Source: Oikopleura dioica
Taxonomy: Eukaryota > Chordata > Appendicularia > Copelata > Oikopleuridae
DNA: 64,000 nt
Direction: 5' to 3'
Assembly: GCA_907165135.1 (NCBI GenBank)
Contig: OU015569.1
Location: forward strand, 10,664,501-10,728,500
Within the stretch, counting starts at the first letter, position 1, and every line of letters begins with the position of its first letter. The notes beneath the pieces were generated by a model. It searched no databases. It worked only from the letters and a program-made list of their open reading frames with translations, and was not told where the DNA came from. Shown here in pieces: positions 56,401-64,000 of this stretch. Position numbers and translations under genes: made by a program.

Positions 56401-59400
56401 CGACTTCTACGACTTCAATACTGAGTGCAGATGGACCATCAAAACTGTATCAACGGAAAAAATCCTGCTTGTATTTAGCCATCTGGATATCTGGGTAGAC
56501 ACATATACAGGCAATACGGACACGTGCCAGAGCGCTGATTATATACAAATTTATGAAGGGCGAGAACCAGACAGCACAACACCTAAGTATTGTGGTACCA
56601 GGATTCCTCCTCGATTCGAGTCTGCAGGCAACACAGTCCGTGTCTATCTCAATGCGAAGACCTCCCCGAACGGCCAACAGCGGCATGGTTTTTATGCTAC
56701 ATACAGTACTGCTGTTGATACTTGCGGCGGCGAGTTCTGGGCAGAAAGTGGAGCCTTTACCTCCCCGGGATACAGTAGTGGGGCTTATCCAGTTGGAACA
56801 ACATGCGAGTGGTTATTGACATCATCTCCTGGTAATTGGGTGGCCATCAATTTTGATGATTTTGATCTGCAAGCACCCTCGATATCCGGAACTTGCTACG
56901 ACTACGTCGAGCTCCGTGAAGACAGCTCAACTGGAAAACTCATCAATAAGTTTTGTGGCAGCAACCTTCCGGCTAATGTGACAACTTACTCGTCACACGT
57001 GATCTATGTGAAATTCTACAGTAACACCGCTACTGTTGGCCGCGGATTCTCCGCTTCTTGGTCTCACAGCTACGGTGGCTCCCTTGTCGGCTCAGGAACT
57101 GGACAAATTGCTAGCCCTCTTTATCCGCACTCGTATCCAGTCAATCTCGATGTGACTTGGACACTGTATGTCCGCTACAATCATATTATTCAATATGAGT
57201 GGCTTGCGTTTGCTACAGAAGCAGGAAGTGGAACTTGTGTGAATGATTACGTCATTCTTTATGATGGCCCAGATCGTTCAGCGAGCCAAATAGGACGATA
57301 CTGTGGACAAGAAATTCCCGAAAATGGCGTTACAGAGACGGACACTCTTACAATTTACTTCAAGAGTGATGCTTACTTTACTGATAGTGGATGGTGGATC
57401 AACTGGACCGACGCTGCGACAGGACACATTCCTGATGATGCTGATCCACCAGAGCTAGAACCTAATACTTGTGGAAACGACTATGTAATTGCTCCTGACC
57501 ATCCGATGCCATTGATCATGAATTACTCTCCTAATAAATACCCTGCTGGCATGGACTGCTATTGGAATTTGTATGCAACGAAAGGCTCGCGAATTCTTTT
57601 CACTGTTACTTATCTCGACTTGGAAGGCACAACAGGCAGTTCCTGTTATTTCGATTACATTCAGCTCTTCGATGGGCCGAGCAACAGCTATCCTGAGATT
57701 ACCAAGATTTGCGGTCGAACGACGAGTCTACTCCCGATCAAGGCTTCTTCAACTTCAGATATGATGACAGTTAGATTCCGCACCGATAGTTCGATAAACT
57801 ACCAAGGATTTAATGCGACATACGAGCGAATGTGTGGTGGAACGAAAAATGCTCGCTCTGGAACAATCATGTCACAAAACTATCCAAACGGCTATCCGGA
57901 TAACACGGACTGTGAGTGGCTTATCGAAGTTACTAATGGACTCACTGTTGACGTCAACTTCAACAGCGTCTTCAACATTGACTCTGGAAACTTGGCCTGC
58001 AACGAGTCTGCTGACTACTTAGAGCTGCGAAACGGAGCTGACGACGATGCTCCTCCTCTTTCGCCTTCAACACGAAATTCGGGCGACGCAGATGCGTATT
58101 TCTGCGGTAGTACCGCGCCAGTTGCAATGTCAAGCAGCGGTAACCAGATTAAAGTTCGTTTCATTTCCGACGCAAACCACACTTCTGATACAACAACATA
58201 TGCTGGTTTCCAAATGTCCTGGAATGCTGTCGGAACCGGTTGCGGCGGAGAATACGAAATCACAGACGAATCGCCAACAGGCTGGTTCACCACGCCCAAT
58301 TATCCGGACAACTACGACCTTAATGATTTCTGTATTTGGACAATCAGAGCCGGTTATGGAAAACAAATTCAACTCGATTTCAGTGGCGATTTCGATATTG
58401 AGGACAACTCAGCTTGCGTCTTTGACTATGTGAAAATCTACGATGATGAGTTTAATCACGACGAACCGACACTTGGAACATACTGTGGTACAAACCACCC
58501 AGATACTGTCAGATCGCTTGGAAACGTAATGGTTGTCAAGTTCCGCTCAGACGTCAGTATCACGGGACGAGGATTCAACGCGACATATTCTTCACCAAGA
58601 TGTGGTGGAATGTATACTGGCATGGGCGGAATAATTTCTTACGATGACTACCCTGATCCTTACCCTTCGGACGCGTTCGACTGCGAGTACGTTCTTCGAG
58701 CGCCTCTCTACCACAATGTCCAGGCCAGTTTCTCAGGAGAATTTTCCGTTCCTGGCAGCATGTTTGCCCAGTGCAATGGCGGGGACTACGTTGAGTTCCG
58801 TGACTATCGAGACGCTGGGTTCTTCTACGTGAGAAATCCTGACTCAAACTTAGTTGTTACTATCAATTCGGCGGTTAATTCTGACAATGTAGAGGCAAAT
58901 ACACATCAAGGACTTTACTCACAGCTCTGGCTCTGGGATTTCGACCACATTGTTTCAGTTTACGATAACACGAAAGTTCTAGCTGCTGATGGCGCCAACC
59001 CTGATGCAAATACAAACGTCCACGTTGAGTCATTCACAGGAGCAGATTATCAACGATGGGAAAGAACAAGCGATGGAAAACTGCTGAACAAAAACTCCAC
59101 CAATCTTGTTCTGACCATTCTCGGCAGTGGTAATGCAGGTTCGACCTTGGGACTGAGAGCAAATGCCTCAAACAGCGTCAATCAAGTATGGGAATTCGAA
59201 CACACTTACATCGGTAGAAGACTGGGCATTTTCTGTGGAAACAACATTCCAGCTGCGACGATTTCCTCTGCCGAGCGGGCGATGATTGTTCGACATCACT
59301 CTGAAAACGGGAACTCCGGTCGCTGGCAAGTCACTTGGGAAGCTTCGGAGGATATCTGCGGCGGGCCAACAACCGGCAGCAGTGGTATTATTGCCTCTCC

Positions 59401-62400
59401 AAATTTCCCGAATCAGCCGGATTCAAATCGTGGCTGTACGTGGATGATAACTGTCAACAGTGATCGCTCCGTGAAACTGCAGTTTATGGACGTTAATCTT
59501 GGAATTATGTCCTGTTATTATGATTATGTCAAGGTTTACAACGGTATTCGGGATCAATCGCCTCTTTTCTGGGATGGAACTATCTGTCAAAATCGTCTTC
59601 CTACTCACCCGTTCATATCTACTGGAAATACAATGAAAGTCGAGTTCGAAGCCAGTGGCTTTGGCTATAACGCTGGCTTCCGCGCTAACTATACGTCTGA
59701 CGAGCCTCGTTTCTGCGGAGGAGAGCTCAATATCGCCAACACTACAGATATCGGCTACATTGTTAACCCCGGCTATCCGGATGAATATCCCAACAATACC
59801 GAGTGCGAATGGTTGATCAGCACAGCCGCGAGAGCAAATCAAACCATTTACTTCGAATTTATTGAGCTCGATCTGGAGGACCACGCGACATGCGAGTACG
59901 ATAGAATTGAGTTCAGTGCTCCTTTAATTGACTCTCTTGCTGTTTACAATACCGTCTGCGGGCGTCGCCGACCTCTACCGTATTTCGCTCTGCCGACAAC
60001 CTCCGTCGACGTGGTTTTCCAATCAGATGATTTAGGCCACGGTACATTCAACATGTCCTACGGTATCAAGCCTTGCGGTGGTTATATTTCTGGATCTACT
60101 CAAGGAACTATTTGGTCGCCCAACTATCCCGACACATACAACCATGACGATTACTGCGTGTGGCTTATCGAAGCAGAGCCAGGTCATTCCATTTCCGTTC
60201 AATTCGATCTTAACTCATTTGATGTCGAGCAAGGCGGCAGCGATTGTCGCTTTGATGCCGTGTCTCTCTACAACGGTCCCAGCATCAAGTCACCAGAGAT
60301 TGGTCGCTACTGCAACAACACCATGCCTCCATCAACAGCTGTTCATACAAGCTCCAACTATCTAACGATTCTATTTACGTCAGACTTTTCAATCTCTCAC
60401 GGCGGCTTCGTCATCAACTGGGAAACAGACAACTCAGGCTGTGGAAACCAATTGATTCATAGCGAATATGGCTCACTTCAAAGTCCGAACTATCCAAACA
60501 CCTATCCTGCTAACTCGAACTGCTTCTGGACGATCTTCACCAATCCATCAGACCATGTTAAATTTACCTTCACGACATTCGACCTCGAAGGAAGTATGCC
60601 ATCTTGCTCCTGGGACTATGTCACTTTCCACAGCGGTGACTCTCTCGATGCACCAATGATAGGAGGACGTATTTGCGGTAGTGCAACGCCCGAACCCATT
60701 GAATCTTCACAGGATAAACTGTTTATTCGATTTAGAACGGATGGCTCTGTACAGAAGAACGGCTTTGCTGGAAATTGGGAAACGGTATGCGGACAAACAA
60801 TCGAATCTACCGGAGAACCTGGCGAGTCGGGCATGATCCTGTCACCGAATTACCCAGTTGATTATCCCAACAATTATGACTGCGAATGGAAGCTTGTTGG
60901 TTCCGACACATCCGATTTCGTACGCGCTCATTTTGTTGCCTTTGATCTTGAAGGTGGCAGCTCCTGCCAATACGATTCCGTCAGCGTGTACAGAGGCGAT
61001 CAGAAGGTATCTTCTCAGCTTCTTGGAAAATACTGCGGTACCGAGATTCCTCCTTCGCAATCGGTTCATGGAACTATGCTCATCAATTTCGTCTCTGATT
61101 TTATCATCACCAGCACTGGTTTCCGAATCGACTACGACTTCGAGTCTTGTGGCGGCACAAGATCAGCTCCCAGTGGCGAGATCAACGGACACACGCCGAC
61201 TGACAACTGGAACGAGCACAGAAATCTCAACTGCACTTGGACGATTGAAGTCGATGAAGACAAAATCGTTGAGCTTCGTTTCACACTCTTCGACATCGAG
61301 TTCGATACAAATTGTAACAATGATTATATTGCGATTTACGACGGACCAAGTAAGGTCGGTTATCAGATGATCGGAAAGTACTGTGGAAGTGTTCCTCCTG
61401 CTTTTGTGAGAAGTACAAGCAGATATATGACTCTTGAATATGTCACTGATTTTTATGAAACAAAGGTAAATTCATAACTATCCTTCAGTTATTCCTCTAA
61501 ATAATTTTAAAAGGATGGTTTTATTGCTGAATGGCGACAAACGATCGGCCCCCTTTCTGGCTGTGGTGGAGAACTCACTACTAACACTGGTAGTTTCTCA
61601 AGTCCGGCCGAAAATCCAGGGGATAATTACGAAAATAATCTCAACTGCAACTGGAGAATCTCGGTTAGCGACAACAAAATCATTCAGCTGGAGTTCAGTG
61701 ACTTTGTTTTGGAAAACCATTCTTCTGGAGGCGGGTGCTACGATTACGTTGAAGTCATTGACGGACAACTACTCACAGATCACGTGATTTACAGACAATG
61801 TGGCAATCAGACAAATATCGGTGTTATAAGATCGTCAGCTAACTTCATGATTGTACGATTTAAAACTGACGCTTCAATAACAGGTGCGCGATTTTTGATG
61901 ATTTTAAATTGTAACAGTGTTTATTTCTAGCTGCCGGATTCAACGCTTCTTATACCGTTGCAGATCGTGACTGCGGTGCAACCTTCATTGCCAACTCTAC
62001 TCTTACCGGATTTGGCTACGATTTCACTGGAATAGCGGGTAACTCGCAGATCTACCGCTGCAGCTGGATCATCTCGGCCTCAAGTGACACTCGTTTTGTT
62101 GACATGAGGACCCTTTCTCTCGATGTTCCCGGCTCTAGCGATTCAAGATGTGCGGATGGATATGTCGAGTACCGCGATGTCGGACTTTCCTCCCAATATG
62201 GCCAAGTGCTGCGATACTGTAATGCCGATGGAGGCACTGTGCCACCCGAGTTCTTTTCGCTCTCCGAAACAATGTCCATCACTTTGAGAAACGCGAGGAA
62301 CCAAAATTCTTCCTTCACCGCTCAATTCTCAGATGCCGACTGCTCACGAACCTACACCGCAATGAACGGACGCATCTTTTCCGCCGGATGGCCTCACCAC

Positions 62401-63197
62401 TACGCGCAATATTTGAACTGCCAGATCAGGATTCAAGTGCCAGAAGGAAACAAGATTCAATTGTACTTCAACGAATTCGACGTCGAAGATGCTGAGGACT
62501 GCAATATGGACACGTGTGACCACCTAGATGTCTAGTAAGACTTTTTTAGTGCTCCAAAAGTAAACTCAACATTTCAGCAATTCCACGACTATCCAGTCTA
62601 ACAACTTCATCGGTCGCTACCACGGCAATCGCTTACCCTCTCCAATCTTCCCCAACACGAACAACGTTCTCCTCCACTTCGTCTCTGATCAGCTCGTTTC
62701 TGGACGCGGTTTCGATATTTCTTACGCGGCCAATATCCAGGGCTGCGGTGGAAACCTTACAGGCACTCATGGCAACGTCTATTTGACTGGCTATCCAACT
62801 GATCCGTATCCAGCGAACCAGGTCTGCATCTGGCACATTACAGTTCCGCAGAACAGACAGGTCACGATTCACTTTAGAAATATCAACGTCAGGTAGCGAC
62901 CAAATCGAATACTCGCGAAATATACATATTTCTTCCCAGGTACAACATCGAGAGCAACTCTTGCTACAATGACTACGTCGCCGCCTACGAAGGAATCACA
63001 GACACTGGCCCTTGGCTACGCGCTTACTGTGGGAGAGGAAGTGTCTCCGATGTTTCAGGTAATGATAAAAACTGAAAGCTGACAACTCCATGTTTCTAGC
63101 TCAATCAAATCAAATGACGCTGGTCTGGCGCGCCGGGGACTCATCGGACTCAGATCGAGCTGGCTTTACGGGTTGGTGGATCGAGTGGGAGTCTTAG
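50451..63197 (+). CDS. CUBN: Cubilin homologue: 8 EGF-like and 27 CUB domains
   Basis: A very large peripheral endocytic receptor (roughly 3,800 residues). Exon 1 (50451-50530) gives a signal peptide, MILFFILYCGSGAAADDN. Exon 2 (50625-51259) has the coiled region found in cubilins and EGF repeats; exon 3 (51626 on) completes eight EGF-like modules, some calcium-binding (DINECLSSPC, DLNECLTNNGGC). Then come 27 CUB domains, counted by the CGG...SPNYP...C...DYVEI.DG...CG pattern, the same number as vertebrate cubilin. Later exons are 54341-54960, 55180-61465, 61514-61883, 61931-62534, 62578-62892, 62940-63058 and 63100-63197. CUB5 is split by a hAT-like insertion, CUB7 by a GA-AG intron (54961-55179), and CUB17 contains a ricin-type beta-trefoil. 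No transmembrane helix is present, so an amnionless-type partner is expected. Confidence 0.93.
51283..51456 (-). CDS. Nested antisense gene for a 57-aa secreted Cys-rich peptide
   Basis: Lies wholly within the cubilin intron 51260-51625, on the opposite strand. Starts MKVTIQKAIVLILLFSCALA, a textbook signal peptide. The mature part (SQTKYCRMCDDLKYDYW and on) has four Cys in a C-x2-C ... C-x3-C spacing. The stop codon overlaps a polyadenylation signal (GAATAAA), so a complete mini-gene fits. An ATG-containing longer frame upstream exists but starts with a non-hydrophobic leader, so the inner ATG at 51454-51456 is preferred. Four-Cys peptides of this size include antimicrobial, hormone-like and other secreted types; I do not assign one. 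Confidence 0.55.
   Translation of the reverse strand: MKVTIQKAIVLILLFSCALASQTKYCRMCDDLKYDYWNLNTVRIYNALIKFCAKKCE
53905..54332. mobile_element. hAT-like MITE inside a cubilin CUB exon, 428 bp
   Basis: Perfect 23-bp terminal inverted repeats beginning CAGGGTTCGGTATTTTGAAT, flanked by a perfect 8-bp duplication, ATTCAATC (53897-53904 and 54333-54340). Removing the element and one copy of the duplication restores the CUB5 reading frame exactly (SDNSI joined to ASIGFQATYT). Both arms are full of GCGAAT/ATTCGC words, likely transposase-binding repeats. No transposase frame. Confidence 0.93.
58817..59215 (+). other. Ricin-type beta-trefoil inserted in CUB17
   Basis: Between the CUB strand DYVEFRD and the CUB strand LGIFCG lies an in-frame block of about 133 residues. 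It contains three Q-x-W repeats: QLWLWDFDH, QRWERTSDGKLLN and QVWEFEH. Three QxW units of about 45 residues make one beta-trefoil, a carbohydrate-binding fold. It is encoded in the same continuous exon as the surrounding CUBs, with no intron at its borders. Confidence 0.75.
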
Positions 63198-63962
63198 TTT
63201 TAGTATTCACTGTAGTACTGACCCTATTGTACATTTTGTCCTTGCAATAAATACGCCTAAGTGTAAGCTTGAAGATGAAAACTTTATTTAAAAAAAAATG
63301 ATAATTCTTCGAACAGGGCATCGAAATATTCAATTGAAAGGATGATTTTTTCTTCATCTAAACAGAAATAGTTATATCCAGCGACACTCACCTTAGGCGA
63401 TGATATCATTGGGCACGTCAGGAAAATCGGAAATGGACATGGCTATTGAATCGCGCTGCGTTTTCTGCTTTGAGGATCTTTTTCAAACAAGGAATCTGAA
63501 TATCGAATACGCGAGGGGAGAGAGAGAGAAAAGGGAAATTGGTTATCACGCCCTTCTTTAAATTCCAGCGGTCTCAACTTCTGGACTTAAAAAGCGCGTC
63601 TCCTTGCTGATAAGCATTGGAACTTTTGCGAATCTGGGAGTAAGGAAAAATTGCATTTAGGAGGAAATCCTTTAGATCGTGATAATAGCATTTTTATTCG
63701 CTATAATTGAGTGACTACGGTACTTGTAAAAGGGCCGGTTTGTTTAGATTTCTAAAAATTCGCTAAATTCAAATGAGCTTCGTCTTAGCGCGTTCACCTC
63801 CGTTTCCACAAAATCTAAATGCGTTACACATATAGCTGGCTGTTTTGAAAAGGTGCAAATATTGATAAACTCACATCGCGAATATAATTGTGAAAAAAAG
63901 TTAATTGGAGCGCTGGGCGGATCTCAAGTCGCTTAAAAATTCACAAATTCAAGGAGTAAAAA
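63198..63962. other. Intergenic after cubilin, no confident gene
   Basis: Contains the cubilin 3' UTR with AATAAA at about 63247. On the minus strand a short frame MSISDFPDVPNDIIA-stop (63399-63446) precedes GTGAGTG, and a GTTTAG acceptor is followed by another short open stretch toward 63285. They might be the end of a minus-strand gene, but the frames do not join. Confidence 0.35.
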
Positions 63963-64000
63963 ATGTCTCTCGACGAAGCTAGAATGCGCGAACTCAAAGA
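63963..64000 (+). CDS. Start of a further gene, truncated by window
   Basis: ATG at 63963 opens MSLDEARMRELKE to the window edge, preceded by an A-rich leader. Too short to identify; the charged helical start is compatible with many intracellular proteins. Confidence 0.45.
   Translation, partial: MSLDEARMRELK

Overview
This window is eukaryotic, from a very compact animal genome, and the best fit is an appendicularian tunicate of the Oikopleura type. That identification is an inference. The evidence is genes packed almost end to end on both strands, many introns of only 32-63 nt, AG|GA...AG introns in three separate genes, same-strand runs of genes with a polypyrimidine-AG just upstream of the start codon (as expected for trans-spliced operons), and chordate-type proteins including a cubilin with EGF repeats followed by 27 CUB domains. 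I saw no rRNA, tRNA, CRISPR or prokaryotic feature.

Layout. 1-1870 is an AT-rich tract plus a 276-bp tandem repeat and empty sequence. 1868-3623 (+) is a class I photolyase/cryptochrome. 3701-4717 (-) holds two doubtful small genes, one with an in-frame TGA. 5176-7556 (-) is an XPR1-like phosphate exporter, 8098-10444 (-) an ACSS1-like acetyl-CoA synthetase, 10989-12033 (-) a RING-H2 ubiquitin ligase with a SUMO-interaction motif, and 12606-14502 (-) a two-SH3 adaptor. 15288-19228 (+) holds three small unrecognised genes and a MITE.

19850-40912 is a long plus-strand run of housekeeping genes: RPL7A, RPS17, GTF2H3, XPOT, LAMTOR2-like, UROS, PSMA3, RPL7, RPL32 and CABIN1. Spacing of roughly 80-250 bp and acceptor-like sites before several starts suggest operons that mix ribosomal proteins with TFIIH, nuclear-export, haem and proteasome genes. 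The few long introns here (GTF2H3, XPOT, CABIN1) are long because they carry inverted-repeat mobile elements, several with clean target-site duplications.

41349-48955 (-) encodes a ZP-domain transmembrane protein with thrombospondin-like segments and two membrane proteins I do not recognise. 50451-63197 (+) is a cubilin (CUBN) homologue. It shows three unusual things: a hAT-like element inside a CUB-coding exon, a complete ricin-type beta-trefoil inserted inside another CUB domain, and an antisense gene for a small secreted peptide nested in an intron. The window ends at the start of another plus-strand gene.

Exon joins were worked out by eye from reading frame, splice sites and remembered family patterns. 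Coordinates given as a CDS are the genomic span from start to stop, introns included.
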